64,000 nt of DNA from Paenibacillus sp. J5C2022 (GCF_025567625.1 NZ_JAOQJC010000001.1:186001-250000); one strand, 5' to 3'; counted from the stretch's first letter, positions 42,266-51,368 are shown. The notes: generated from the letters alone by a model not told the origin. Numbers and translations: made by a program.

Positions 42266-43330
42266 TTGAAGAAGTTTATTGGCGGTTTATTCTGCGGAAT
42301 GGCTATTATGGTGTTAACAGCGGCAGCCGTGTCGGAAGAAGTGCGGGCGCGTCTGACGCCAGTCTATGTCAACTTCCATCTAGGCGGCGAGAGCCATGCG
42401 ATCAGCTCCGATGAGACTAAAATTCTGAATCACAATGGATCACTATATGTCCCGCTGCGTTCCTTCGCGAATGAGATGGGCGGCTCCGTCTACTATACGC
42501 CCCCGACTTCCGGAGATAGAGCGAAGGTAGATATTTATTATGAGGATGATCGGGATCTGACGCTTCAAGATGAGGATGGATATGTTAAGCTCGGCAATCT
42601 GGACGTCCAGTTCGCATTGGATGATGATATGCCGGTCATAAGCGGAACGATCAAGGTTGAGAAAATCATCCCGAAAAATAAAGATGTCGTCATCGCCATA
42701 CTAGATGACAGCGGCGAAACGTTGGGCGTGAGCAGTGCCCTAAAGCCTAATAAGCCTTTGCATGTGCCGCTCTCACAGCTGCAGCCAGGAGAGATGATTC
42801 AATTCAGAAACTACTTCCCATACATGGCAACACCCGAAGATTATAAGCTGCAGGTAAAGCTAGTGGACAAAGAGGATTGGTACTATGATCAAGGGTATGT
42901 GGGCAGCGTCACAGGTGCGGGCGGGTTCAACGGCTTCCCGCTGAATGCGGCTCTCGGCTTCTCGCCGTTCAAGCCCGGAGAGTCGATCCCGTTCATTGTC
43001 ACCTTGCTTAACCGTAGTGAGGAAGATACGGTTGTGACGACCAAGCCGCTTCAGCTGGTTGTCGAGATTACGGATAGCGAAGGGAAGGTTATTCGAACGC
43101 TTGCCACTAAGCCGTTCAAGGGCGAAGTGCAGTGGAGACATGGCATGATGCAGACCGAGCTAATATGGGATTTGAAGGATGAGCTCGGCAACAAGGTGCC
43201 TAAGGGAGATTACTTCTTCTCCATATTGGAGAACGAGACGGAAGGTTATATGAAGGGCAATCCGGATAAGAGTATGACATTCGAGCTGGAATGGTCGATG
43301 CAGGGAACGGGCATGTTCACGGTTGAATAA
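42266..43330 (+). CDS. secreted or anchored protein with CuAO-N-like and BsuPI-like domains
   Basis: 354 residues from TTG 42266. That start follows GGAGG with eight-base spacing and gives a normal signal/anchor (MKKFIGGLFCGMAIMVLTAA); the longer frame from ATG 42179 would bury it. Residues ~30-80 resemble the copper-amine-oxidase N-terminal (stalk) repeat (HNGSLYVPLRSFANEMGG). The C-terminal ~110 residues resemble BsuPI-type proteinase-inhibitor folds (PFIVTLLNRSEEDTVVTT, ELIWDLKDELGNKVPKGDYFF). Likely extracellular and structural; function unknown. Confidence 0.75.
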   Translation: MKKFIGGLFCGMAIMVLTAAAVSEEVRARLTPVYVNFHLGGESHAISSDETKILNHNGSLYVPLRSFANEMGGSVYYTPPTSGDRAKVDIYYEDDRDLTLQDEDGYVKLGNLDVQFALDDDMPVISGTIKVEKIIPKNKDVVIAILDDSGETLGVSSALKPNKPLHVPLSQLQPGEMIQFRNYFPYMATPEDYKLQVKLVDKEDWYYDQGYVGSVTGAGGFNGFPLNAALGFSPFKPGESIPFIVTLLNRSEEDTVVTTKPLQLVVEITDSEGKVIRTLATKPFKGEVQWRHGMMQTELIWDLKDELGNKVPKGDYFFSILENETEGYMKGNPDKSMTFELEWSMQGTGMFTVE

Positions 43331-43370
43331 GCCGGATCAATCGCATATGTATGTCTGAGCAGACTAAAAT

Positions 43371-43416
43371 GCCGTGTACGACGAGCAAGATGAGTTGCAG
43401 TCGTATGCGGTTTTTT
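43371..43416 (+). terminator. intrinsic terminator
   Basis: CCGTGTACGAC (43372-43382) pairs along 11 positions with GTCGTATGCGG (43400-43410; two G-U pairs), followed by T6. Confidence 0.8.
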
Positions 43417-43486
43417 GTCTTCAAGGGCAATTAATATGGTATACTCATCGCAAATCCCAATTGGTGAAAAAGGGAGGAGTAAGAGA

Positions 43487-43969
43487 GTGGCCGAGGCGAA
43501 AGGTGAGCGGATGAACTTCCTGAGAAATATAGGTTTTTATGCACTACTATTGGCTGTTATCGTATCGGGCATTTCCTATGCGTATTCGTTATTTCCGAAA
43601 GCGGTACCGTATAGGCAGATTATCGTTGATTCGAATTCGGATATGTCAGCGGTTGGATTGCAGAATTGGAGCAAGCTGTTCGCATCGGAGCCAAATGTCT
43701 ACTTCGCGGTGATGGACGGGAATGTGATCATGTATTGCAATATGGGGAAATCCGGTCTCTATACGCACCCGGTTGCGACCGTCAAGAAACGGGGAGATGT
43801 ATTGTCCGTACAAATTGACAGCAATCCGAAGAGAGCGCTCACGAACGAAGACATCCTTATCGAGATTGATCTGGATAAGCTGCCCGGCAAGATTGAAGTA
43901 TACGTATTGGGGGAACCCGTGAACGATTATCGAGTGATCGGAACAATAGAAAGCGAGAGGGCAAATTGA
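43487..43969 (+). CDS. hypothetical membrane-anchored protein
   Basis: 160 residues from GTG 43487, chosen because GGGAGGAG precedes it. One N-terminal transmembrane helix (NIGFYALLLAVIVSGISYAYSLF, ~12-34), then an extracytoplasmic mixed alpha/beta region (VYFAVMDGNVIMYC, DVLSVQIDSNPKRALT, LPGKIEVYVLGEP). No family recognised. It overlaps or nearly overlaps the next gene and is the first of a coupled three-gene operon ending in the kinase fusion. Confidence 0.7.
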   Translation: MAEAKGERMNFLRNIGFYALLLAVIVSGISYAYSLFPKAVPYRQIIVDSNSDMSAVGLQNWSKLFASEPNVYFAVMDGNVIMYCNMGKSGLYTHPVATVKKRGDVLSVQIDSNPKRALTNEDILIEIDLDKLPGKIEVYVLGEPVNDYRVIGTIESERAN

Positions 43970-43971
43970 GC

Positions 43972-44784
43972 ATGCAAGATAAGCTGAAAGAGAAAAAAGT
44001 GCTAATCGTTATAGCACTGTTGATTGCAGGAAGCTGGATAGGAAATTTGATGTACTATAAGAGCATGCAATTGAAAGAACCGTTATTCCTCAAGCATTAT
44101 ATAACGGCTGGCAACGTTGGCGGAGAAATGATAGGGATACATTATCTGGAGAACAGCCATGCCAAAGATAAAATCGCCGGCATTCAATTGGCAGGATTGC
44201 CGTATCTCAACTTTCAAAGGTGGGAGAAAACAAGCTATTCGCATCAAAAGCTGATGGAAGCAAGCGCTACCATTCGGCCGGAAATGATACCTGCAGATCT
44301 GCCACTGCCGCTTGTCATTCGCGACGCAACGGTGTTCTTCGATAGCGGGAGATCTATGGAGGTGCCGATAGGCGAGATTCAAATTGTGGCTCGAGAGGAT
44401 GATGGCCTATTGGACTTCAACTTTGCCAGCTCCAACGGCGAATATAAAGTGACTCTTAACAAGTCCGCGACGCTTGAAGGAATAGACTACTCGTATCGCG
44501 AGCTGTTGGAGCCTTGGTACGAGCTGATGGAATCGGGCGTTCCGGTTGATAAGCTGGATTATCCGGTTCGGATGGCGGAGGGGGAGGGGCTGTCCTTCTC
44601 GCATAACTGGTCTCCTCCCGACGATGCTGAAGCTGCCTTCGCCCAATTCCAAGCGAGGATTATACTTCACTTTACGCTCGAGGACGGGAGCAGGATCGTG
44701 GAGTATTTGCCCATTAATATGAACAAGCATTTGAGCGACGAGCAGGTTAAGCGTCTGGTACAGTCTGGAGGCAACTTACAATGA
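43972..44784 (+). CDS. hypothetical single-pass membrane protein
   Basis: 270 residues from ATG 43972 (TTG 43966, overlapping the previous stop, is the alternative; GAGAGGG is upstream). One transmembrane helix near residues 9-25 (VLIVIALLIAGSWIGNLMYY); the rest is extracytoplasmic with predicted beta strands and no motif I recognise. Overlaps the kinase-fusion gene by four bases (ATGA). The coupling of these three genes suggests their products act together at the membrane. Confidence 0.72.
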   Translation: MQDKLKEKKVLIVIALLIAGSWIGNLMYYKSMQLKEPLFLKHYITAGNVGGEMIGIHYLENSHAKDKIAGIQLAGLPYLNFQRWEKTSYSHQKLMEASATIRPEMIPADLPLPLVIRDATVFFDSGRSMEVPIGEIQIVAREDDGLLDFNFASSNGEYKVTLNKSATLEGIDYSYRELLEPWYELMESGVPVDKLDYPVRMAEGEGLSFSHNWSPPDDAEAAFAQFQARIILHFTLEDGSRIVEYLPINMNKHLSDEQVKRLVQSGGNLQ

Positions 44785-46277
44785 CAGAAGCAATAAGGAA
44801 GGGGCTAAGAAGTCTCGGCTACGGGGGGCTTCTCGTATTAATCGATTTCCGGATTGGCGGCTTCGATCTGCTGCCCGATACGATCGGCTATCTGCTAATG
44901 GCTTCCGGGATGTTCGGGCTGAATCATCATCACCAGCAATTTCGAACAGTGAAGTGGTTAGCGCTGCTGCTGGCGGCAACGCCTGTAATCCACTTTTTGA
45001 TAACCGTCGGTCGTAATCCATCTCTATCGAATGCGTTATCGGTAGATGAATTGATAGTTGCCCAGTCCATACATATCGTACATGTCGTGATGGTCTATCT
45101 CCTATTCCAAGGACTGGCCACTATCGCCGCAGGAACCGGGCAATCGGGCTTGCACGCTGTTGTAATCGGGCGCAGGAACGGCTATGTTACTGTTCAGGCC
45201 ATTATATTGTTTGTTATGCCGTTTCTGCTGAACATCGATGACAGTGCTGCAATCCCGCTAATGGTATTGAGCATCGCAGGCTTTATCGCAGAGCTGTTCT
45301 TCGTTATGTTGTGTTTTCGGGTGGCGAATGCGGTTCAGAAGGGGATTCGCGCAGGAGGGAAGAAGGCGTTCTCCTTCTCGCAGGAGGAGAAGGAACGGAT
45401 TGTGGAAGCGTTCGGCGCCGCTTTTTATCAGAAGGCAATACGAAATATTGAGCGGTATGCGTATAGATGGGGACTATCGTCGCTACGGCTCATTCCGTCC
45501 TATTCTGCCAATCTGGTATTGACTTGCCGCTCGGCGCTCTATGGCAAGACGGTATTGAAGATCGGACGGGCTGCTTCAAAGGAGTTTTACTCGGAGTATT
45601 ACGCCCTGCAGGAATATGAGGGCAGCCGCTATTGCAAAGCGTTGGAAGGCGATTTTGAGCACGGTGTCATCTTGCTGCAGTATGTGTCGCCCGGCACTCC
45701 ATTGCGCGGCGAGCCATCCTTGGAACGGAGGCTGGAAGTATTCTGCTCCCTGTATCGGGACATGCACCGGGAACCGGCCAGAGTCGATATCTACCCGACT
45801 TATTCCGGGTGGGTGAGCAAAATAACGGGGTATATGAGTACCCGGCAGGATTGCCCGGACTTGTATGCGCATATGATGCGGGCCAATGACATCTGTAAGT
45901 CCCTAAGCGAGACGTATAATCGCAACATGCTGCTGCATGGCGATTTGCATCACGATAACATCTTGCTCGGGGTAGACGGCGAATATCGGATTATCGATCC
46001 GAAAGGCGTAGTGGGCGATCCCTTGTTCGATATCCCGCGTTTTATATTGAATGAATTCGAGGATGATATCACACCCGGACTTGAGGAGAAAATCAATGCG
46101 ATTATTGAGAAGCTGGCCAGCGAGCTGAAGCTCCCTGATGAAGCGATTCGAAAGTGTCTCTATGTCGAGACGTCAATGGCCGTCTGCTGGAACATCGAAA
46201 GCGATGCGCCTCCCGAAGAGTGGGAGGGACTGTTAGCACAAGCGGCCTTCGCCGAGTCGTTGATGAATCGCGGATAG
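44781..46277 (+). CDS. membrane domain fused to an APH(6)/hydroxyurea-kinase-like phosphotransferase
   Basis: 498 residues. Residues ~1-190: five to six transmembrane helices (GYGGLLVLIDFRIGGFDLLP, WLALLLAATPVIHFLITVG, AIILFVMPFLLNID, VLSIAGFIAELFFVMLCFRV). Residues ~205-490: an aminoglycoside-phosphotransferase-type kinase lobe with KTVLKIGR lysine region, the catalytic loop LLHGDLHHDNILL and the metal loop IIDPKGVVGDPLFDIPRF; the IDPKG form is typical of APH(6)/streptomycin and hydroxyurea kinases. No internal ribosome site before the kinase part is obvious, so one fused polypeptide is likely. Substrate unknown. Confidence 0.8.
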   Translation: MTEAIRKGLRSLGYGGLLVLIDFRIGGFDLLPDTIGYLLMASGMFGLNHHHQQFRTVKWLALLLAATPVIHFLITVGRNPSLSNALSVDELIVAQSIHIVHVVMVYLLFQGLATIAAGTGQSGLHAVVIGRRNGYVTVQAIILFVMPFLLNIDDSAAIPLMVLSIAGFIAELFFVMLCFRVANAVQKGIRAGGKKAFSFSQEEKERIVEAFGAAFYQKAIRNIERYAYRWGLSSLRLIPSYSANLVLTCRSALYGKTVLKIGRAASKEFYSEYYALQEYEGSRYCKALEGDFEHGVILLQYVSPGTPLRGEPSLERRLEVFCSLYRDMHREPARVDIYPTYSGWVSKITGYMSTRQDCPDLYAHMMRANDICKSLSETYNRNMLLHGDLHHDNILLGVDGEYRIIDPKGVVGDPLFDIPRFILNEFEDDITPGLEEKINAIIEKLASELKLPDEAIRKCLYVETSMAVCWNIESDAPPEEWEGLLAQAAFAESLMNRG

Positions 46278-46315
46278 ATGATGCAAGTGAAGATCAATTT
46301 CATTCAATACGGCAG

Positions 46316-46357
46316 CCTCTCTTCCAAGTACACTGGGGGTACTTAACGAAAGAGAGG
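46316..46357 (+). promoter_or_regulatory. hairpin that sequesters the proline dehydrogenase ribosome site
   Basis: CCTCTCTT (46316-46323) pairs with AAGAGAGG (46350-46357), which is the ribosome site of the ATG at 46366; inner arms AAGTAC/GTACTT (46326-46331, 46339-46344). No T-run follows. Opening this hairpin should control translation. Confidence 0.55.
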
Positions 46358-46365
46358 TTGTTGCT

Positions 46366-47337
46366 ATGCATACTTATACACAGCTGGAGAGGGAGTTCGC
46401 AGACGCGCTGAAATCCGTCGCACGCCGCCAGGACATCAAATCGTACATCGAGAGCAATCCTCTGCTGCAGAGCTTGCTCTGGCGCTCGGCGAAGCAGTAT
46501 GTAACCGGCGGGTTGCGGGAAGACGGCGTTGCTGTCGCGGAGCGGCTTGTCGAACGGGGATATGCGGTATCTCTTGAATACATAGGCGAGAACACGACAC
46601 TTCACGAGCATTGCGAAGCGGCAGCTACAGAGCTGCTGACGCTTGTGGAGGGGCTGGGAGAGAAGCGGATTCCTTCGCGTGTGTCCTTCGATCTGTCCCA
46701 TATCGGCTTGATGATTGATCCGTCTTATACCGTTGCACAGCTGTGCAGGCTCGCCGAAGCGGCACAAGCATACGGGATCGAGCTGTTCATCAGCATGGAG
46801 GAATCGGCGAAGACCGACCGCATTCTGGAAGTATACTCGAAGGCATGCAAGCAATATGCCAATATCGGCATCACGTTGCAAGCGCAATTGCATCGTACAT
46901 CGGAAGACGTATGCACGAAGCTTCCGGTCAATGCGCTGCTGCGGATTGTGAAAGGCGCTTATCAGGAAGCGGAGGAGATCGCGCTTCCTCGCTCGATGGC
47001 GCTTAATGAACGCTATAAGTCGCTAGTTCGGCAAGCGGTTCGTTCGGGTCACCGTGTCTCGGTTGCTACGCACGATGAAGGTCTATTGGATCAGCTCATG
47101 GAAGCGGGTCTGCTGTCGGCCGACAATGTGGAGATCGAGATGCTGTACGGTATCCGGCCCGAGCTGAGTATGAAATGGAGGGACGACGGCTATCCTGTAC
47201 GCATCTATTTGACCTACGGTCACGAATGGTATTTGTACTTATGCCACCGCATCGCCGAGCATCCGCCGAATCTGTATAAAGCCTTGATCGCGATGCTGGG
47301 TGAAGACGCAGAGGATTCCGTTCTGGCGTATGAATAG
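46366..47337 (+). CDS. proline dehydrogenase (FAD)
   Basis: 323 residues, a single-domain bacterial ProDH, oxidising proline to pyrroline-5-carboxylate. The beta/alpha-barrel landmarks are present: VSLEYIGENTT, FDLSHIGLMID, LRIVKGAYQE, ATHDEGLLDQLM, EMLYGIRPEL and the substrate-binding helix YPVRIYLTYGHEWYLYLCHRIAE. No pyrroline-5-carboxylate dehydrogenase partner is adjacent. Its ribosome site GAGAGG is in the 3' arm of a hairpin. Confidence 0.92.
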   Translation: MHTYTQLEREFADALKSVARRQDIKSYIESNPLLQSLLWRSAKQYVTGGLREDGVAVAERLVERGYAVSLEYIGENTTLHEHCEAAATELLTLVEGLGEKRIPSRVSFDLSHIGLMIDPSYTVAQLCRLAEAAQAYGIELFISMEESAKTDRILEVYSKACKQYANIGITLQAQLHRTSEDVCTKLPVNALLRIVKGAYQEAEEIALPRSMALNERYKSLVRQAVRSGHRVSVATHDEGLLDQLMEAGLLSADNVEIEMLYGIRPELSMKWRDDGYPVRIYLTYGHEWYLYLCHRIAEHPPNLYKALIAMLGEDAEDSVLAYE

Positions 47338-47432
47338 ACCATACTGTCGCGTAATGGACGCTTCTCCCTCAAGCTCCATTGGCACATGGGAGCAAAACCT
47401 GATACTCTAGTAAGCAGGATGGAGGGATGAGT

Positions 47433-48932
47433 GTGAAAAGTAACAACGAAACAAAAGTATATAATGGCGAGTGCCTTGTCTTGCGACACTTCGAGGAGCT
47501 GTCGAAAATTCCGCGGGCTTCCGGCAATGAGAAGGGGATTAGCGATTATGTCGCAGAATTCGCAATGCAAAGGGGCTGCACCGCAGAGCAAGACGAGCGG
47601 TTCAACTTAATTATCCGCAAGCCTGCGGCTAAAGGTTATGAGGAAGTTGAACCCGTCATCTTCCAAGGCCATTTGGACATGGTGTGCGAGATGAATAAAG
47701 GAACGACGCACGATTTTGCAAACGATCCGATCTCTCTTCGCATTGACGGCGATATGATCTATGCACGTGGGACGACGCTTGGGGCGGACAACGGTATCGC
47801 GGTGGCAACGGCGTTGGCGATCATCGACATGCCGGATATGGCGCATCCCGAGCTGGAGATGATCTTGACGACGGAAGAAGAGACGACGATGGGAGGCGCA
47901 TTTCACCTTGATGCCTCTACCCTGAAAGGGCGCAGAATGATCAATTTCGACTCTGATCGTGAAGGCATACTGTTCGTCAGCAGCGCCGGAGGCGTTAACA
48001 TCTATCATTCGGTTCCTATCCAATGGACGAAGCAAGAGGGGGAAGCGGGGCAGCCTTACAAACTATCCGTGCATGGCTTGAAAGGGGGGCATTCCGGCGA
48101 CGATATCATTCATGAGCGGGGCAACGCCAACAAGCTGCTGGGAAGAATGCTGGATGATTTGCGTCGTCATACCGTATTTCAGCTGGCAGGTGTTCATGGC
48201 GGCATGAAGGTTAATGCAATTCCGCGGGAAGCGGAAGCAAGCCTGTACTTGCACGAGTCGGAGATCGAAGCAGCGGAAGCTCGCGTGCAGGAGATGAACC
48301 GGATTCTGAGTGAAGAGTACCTGCAGACGGACGAGGGCGTTGAGATCACGCTGCAAGCCGATGCGTCATCGCACCCAGACGGAAGAGCAGGCTCCTCGTC
48401 CGGCAAAGTATTCGACGATGCGACGAAAACGTCCGTCATCCGTCTGCTCGCGCTAATGCCAAGCGGCGTGCTCAGCATGGACAAGGCGATCGACAATCTC
48501 GTACGCACCTCCACCAATCCCGGGGTGATGACGACCGACAGCGAAGCGTTCGTCGTGCAGAGTCTGGCAAGAAGCTCTCATCGTTCGCAGTTGGATGACG
48601 TCTTGCGCACGATGGAGACGCTCGCGCAAGCCATCGGCTGCGGGTGCCGTCATGACAGCTTCTTCCCGGGTTGGCCGTATCGTCCAGACTCCGGGCTTCG
48701 CCCGCTCTTCGAAGAAGTGTATGAGCGCCGTTACGGCAAGCCGCTCGAAGTGAAGGCGATTCATGCCGGATTGGAATGTGGGGTTCTGATCGAGAAGCTT
48801 CCCGAGCTGGATGCCGTATCATGCGGTCCGAATCTGTATGACATCCATACGCCAGATGAACATCTGTCCATCTCATCCGTAGAACGCACGTGGGCTTTTC
48901 TGCAGGATGTGCTGCAGGCTATGAAGGAATAG
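47433..48932 (+). CDS. pepD: aminoacyl-histidine dipeptidase (PepD, M20 family)
   Basis: 499 residues from GTG 47433, which stands six bases after GGAGGG; ATG 47427 is in frame but abuts the ribosome site. M20/PepD landmarks: IPRASGNEKGISDYV, IFQGHLDMVCEMN (metal His and Asp), RGTTLGADNGIAVA, TTEEETTMGGA (catalytic Glu), GLKGGHSGDDI, and VKAIHAGLECGVL. It hydrolyses Xaa-His and related dipeptides in the cytosol with two zinc ions. A fRMsr gene follows 12 bases after its stop. Confidence 0.94.
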   Translation: MKSNNETKVYNGECLVLRHFEELSKIPRASGNEKGISDYVAEFAMQRGCTAEQDERFNLIIRKPAAKGYEEVEPVIFQGHLDMVCEMNKGTTHDFANDPISLRIDGDMIYARGTTLGADNGIAVATALAIIDMPDMAHPELEMILTTEEETTMGGAFHLDASTLKGRRMINFDSDREGILFVSSAGGVNIYHSVPIQWTKQEGEAGQPYKLSVHGLKGGHSGDDIIHERGNANKLLGRMLDDLRRHTVFQLAGVHGGMKVNAIPREAEASLYLHESEIEAAEARVQEMNRILSEEYLQTDEGVEITLQADASSHPDGRAGSSSGKVFDDATKTSVIRLLALMPSGVLSMDKAIDNLVRTSTNPGVMTTDSEAFVVQSLARSSHRSQLDDVLRTMETLAQAIGCGCRHDSFFPGWPYRPDSGLRPLFEEVYERRYGKPLEVKAIHAGLECGVLIEKLPELDAVSCGPNLYDIHTPDEHLSISSVERTWAFLQDVLQAMKE

Positions 48933-48944
48933 GAGGGATGGCCA

Positions 48945-49424
48945 ATGTTTCATACCGAGCAATTCAATGGCACGCGTGAACAGAATTACGAGCTGTTATT
49001 ATCCCAGCTTCGGGCATTGCTGCAAGGCGAGGACGATCGCATCGCGAATTTGTCCAACGCTTCGTCGCTGTTGAACCAGTTTTTGGACGACACGAACTGG
49101 GTCGGGTTTTATTTGAGCAAAGGCGATGAGCTGGTGCTTGGACCATTCCAGGGGTTACCTGCGTGCGTGCGCATTCCGTATCACAAGGGCGTATGCGGCA
49201 AAGCGGCGAGGGAGCGGTCGACGGTACGGGTTGCGGATGTGCACGAGTTCCCCGGTCATATCGCCTGCGATGCGGCTTCTCGTTCGGAGCTCGTCGTTCC
49301 GATCTTGCTGAACGGCGAGCTGTTCGGCGTACTGGATATTGACAGCCCAAGTCTAAACCGGTTCGATGAGATCGATCAGCATTATATGGAGAAGTTCGTT
49401 AAGGAGCTATGCTCGCATCTGTAG
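48945..49424 (+). CDS. free methionine-(R)-sulfoxide reductase (GAF-type fRMsr)
   Basis: 159 residues, a single GAF domain. fRMsr markers: WVGFYLSKGDELVLGPFQGLPACVRIPYHKGVCGKAA and VADVHEFPGHIACDAASRSELVVPIL with the three conserved Cys (in PACVRI, GVCGKA and HIACD). It reduces free Met-R-O using thioredoxin. It lies 12 bases after pepD, so they are probably one transcript, though the functional link is not obvious. Confidence 0.93.
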   Translation: MFHTEQFNGTREQNYELLLSQLRALLQGEDDRIANLSNASSLLNQFLDDTNWVGFYLSKGDELVLGPFQGLPACVRIPYHKGVCGKAARERSTVRVADVHEFPGHIACDAASRSELVVPILLNGELFGVLDIDSPSLNRFDEIDQHYMEKFVKELCSHL

Positions 49425-49449
49425 CATCCGATATACCCGCGCACATTTA

Positions 49450-49486
49450 CACTAAAAAACCGGCTGTTGCAGCCGGTTTTTTAGTG
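49450..49486 (+). terminator. strong intrinsic terminator
   Basis: A 17-bp perfect stem, CACTAAAAAACCGGCTG (49450-49466) with its complement, loop TTG, the T-run included in the 3' arm. Confidence 0.9.
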
Positions 49487-50106
49487 TTTTAACGTGTAAA
49501 TTTCGAGTTGACTAACTAAAGCTAGAGGATCGATTCGTGAGCACTAGAATAGTATAGGCAACCTACTGGGGTGGCGGAATAGCGTGTTAGCGCAGCACTT
49601 CAAGTGTATGCAGCCAACACTAAATTAACGGAACCGCATTCGAGCGCCCTCCGGTGTAGGAATCGGTTAACTGGATTTTGTGTCATTATTGTAGGTAAAT
49701 TGTCTTTCTCAATAGCCGCAAATGGAATAAGTACAGTTGAATCAGACTAGATAGGGCAATATCGTCATAATGAGCTGAAGGAGCAGCATAAAATCCAGTT
49801 ATTTGTGACAATCAGGAGCATTCCATTAAAAATAATGACATGAAATACAGTTAAGATAGTTGCAGGAAGCTGAAAAGAATCGTGCAATACAATTGAATCT
49901 GGCAGATCATACGGACTTTATAGAAGATTGGTGTTGCGGTCGGTTTATCATTTAGCGCTTTCCTGAGCTGGAATTGCAATTGATATGTTTCCGGATACTC
50001 GGAGATTAATAATGCCATATGACGATAGAGATTTCCTCATTTTTTTGCAGTTCCATGCAGCGGAATTGCTGTTCATGTCGTCTAATAGGGTGGAGGTGGT
50101 GATCAA
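49487..50106. repeat. gene-free interval with inverted copies of a 24-base motif
   Basis: No convincing gene in 620 bases. A 24-base motif beginning TTAACTG (49667-49690) recurs inverted at 49831-49854 with 3 mismatches, and a shorter inverted piece ATAAAATCCAGTTAT lies at 49788-49802. These look like decayed copies of a small interspersed repeat. The rest is A/T-rich and unremarkable. Confidence 0.5.
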
Positions 50107-50652
50107 GTGTTGCCGGCCGGCATGAAGAAGAATGAATTTTCCAAGCAGTCAGCAGAGGCCCTGGAGCAGCTGATGGAGGCATATGGCGCAATTGTTATGC
50201 GTACCGCTTACTTCTATACAGGTGATCGTCATCTTGCCGAAGACATTAGTCAGGAAGTATTCCTGCGCGCCTATCGGGGTTGGTCGTCATTCCGCGGGGA
50301 CAGCAGCGTCAAGACTTGGCTGACGACAATTGCCATCAACGTCTGCCGGGACAAGATGGGCGTTCGCATGTTCTCGGAGCGGCCAACCGATCCTATCAAG
50401 CTGGAGCGCGGCAGGACATGGGATACGGAGACTGAGGCGCTGAAGAAGCTGGAGCGTAGCGAAGTACTGCAGTTTGTACTGGCACTGCCGCCAGTGTATA
50501 AGGAAGCGCTCTACTTGTATTATTATTTGGATCTGGGCACGAAGGACATTGCCGGGATAACGGATACGCCTGAAGGTACGGTGCGGAACAGATTGCATCG
50601 GGCACGATTGGCGTTGTCCCGGGAGATGGATAAGGAGGGGGAAGAGCGATGA
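50107..50652 (+). CDS. ECF RNA polymerase sigma factor
   Basis: 181 residues from GTG 50107, nine bases after GGAGGT. Sigma-70 region 2 (VMRTAYFYTGDRHLAEDISQEVFLRAYRGWSSF...WLTTIAINVCRD) and region 4 (LALPPVYKEALYLYYYLDLGTKDIAGITDTPEGTVRNRLHRAR). No regions 1 or 3, so an ECF sigma factor, probably for an envelope stress regulon. Overlaps its anti-sigma partner by four bases (ATGA). Confidence 0.93.
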   Translation: MLPAGMKKNEFSKQSAEALEQLMEAYGAIVMRTAYFYTGDRHLAEDISQEVFLRAYRGWSSFRGDSSVKTWLTTIAINVCRDKMGVRMFSERPTDPIKLERGRTWDTETEALKKLERSEVLQFVLALPPVYKEALYLYYYLDLGTKDIAGITDTPEGTVRNRLHRARLALSREMDKEGEER

Positions 50653-51332
50653 CGGATATGGATCGCATCTTACGCGAGCAGCTTCGGAAGGAGGCAGACG
50701 ATATCCTGTTCTCCCGAATGGAGCTTAGCAGTGACACGAAGTCGGCTATACGGCGGAAAGCCGCCGAAATTAAAGGAGGACGTAACATGACGATCATGAA
50801 ACGATGGAAAGCGGGATTGGCGTTGCTGGCTGCGGCTGTTATGATCTTCGCGGCGTATCCCTTGCTTCAACAGACTGCAAAGGCGCCAAATGGAAATCCG
50901 GCAGCAACGCTGCCACCATCGAACGGAGGAGTGTCCGGATCGGATCTGTCGCAGCTGTTGACGACGAAGTACAGCTCTATTGATGAAGCGAGAGAGGCAT
51001 TCGGTCCCGAGTTGCACGTTCCCGGCTTCATGCCGGAACGGTTCACTTTAGCAGAGATTACGACGGCAGGGATGTCAGGCGAACCGCTGAGAGATGCAGT
51101 GCTCACCTATGCTTCCGGAGAGCAAGCATTGACGTTTCTCGCAAGCCGGATGCAGGCTGGATACCCTCTGGATATGTTCACGAAGGTGCAAGTGGGCGAT
51201 GCGGAAGGCTATGTGTTCGAACAGCCTAATATGACGGAACTATATTGGGTGGTAGACGGGATTCATTATTCCATTACCGGTCCCGTTACGGCCGAAGAAG
51301 CGCTGCGGATCGCTCAGTCTTTAGAATCATAA
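50649..51332 (+). CDS. anti-sigma factor-like membrane protein with DUF4367-type domain
   Basis: 227 residues. Cytosolic N-terminus ~1-52, one transmembrane helix (~53-72, WKAGLALLAAAVMIFAAYPLL), and an extracytoplasmic DUF4367-like domain (~105-225, EAFGPELHVPGFMPERFTLAEI...LYWVVDGIHYSITGPVTAEEALRIAQSL). Position directly after an ECF sigma gene with ATGA overlap makes it the cognate anti-sigma factor (inference); a canonical zinc anti-sigma HxxxCxxC motif is not evident. Confidence 0.85.
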   Translation: MTDMDRILREQLRKEADDILFSRMELSSDTKSAIRRKAAEIKGGRNMTIMKRWKAGLALLAAAVMIFAAYPLLQQTAKAPNGNPAATLPPSNGGVSGSDLSQLLTTKYSSIDEAREAFGPELHVPGFMPERFTLAEITTAGMSGEPLRDAVLTYASGEQALTFLASRMQAGYPLDMFTKVQVGDAEGYVFEQPNMTELYWVVDGIHYSITGPVTAEEALRIAQSLES

Positions 51333-51368
51333 TTATTCTGCGGGCTAACACTAACCACTATTTGCGAC

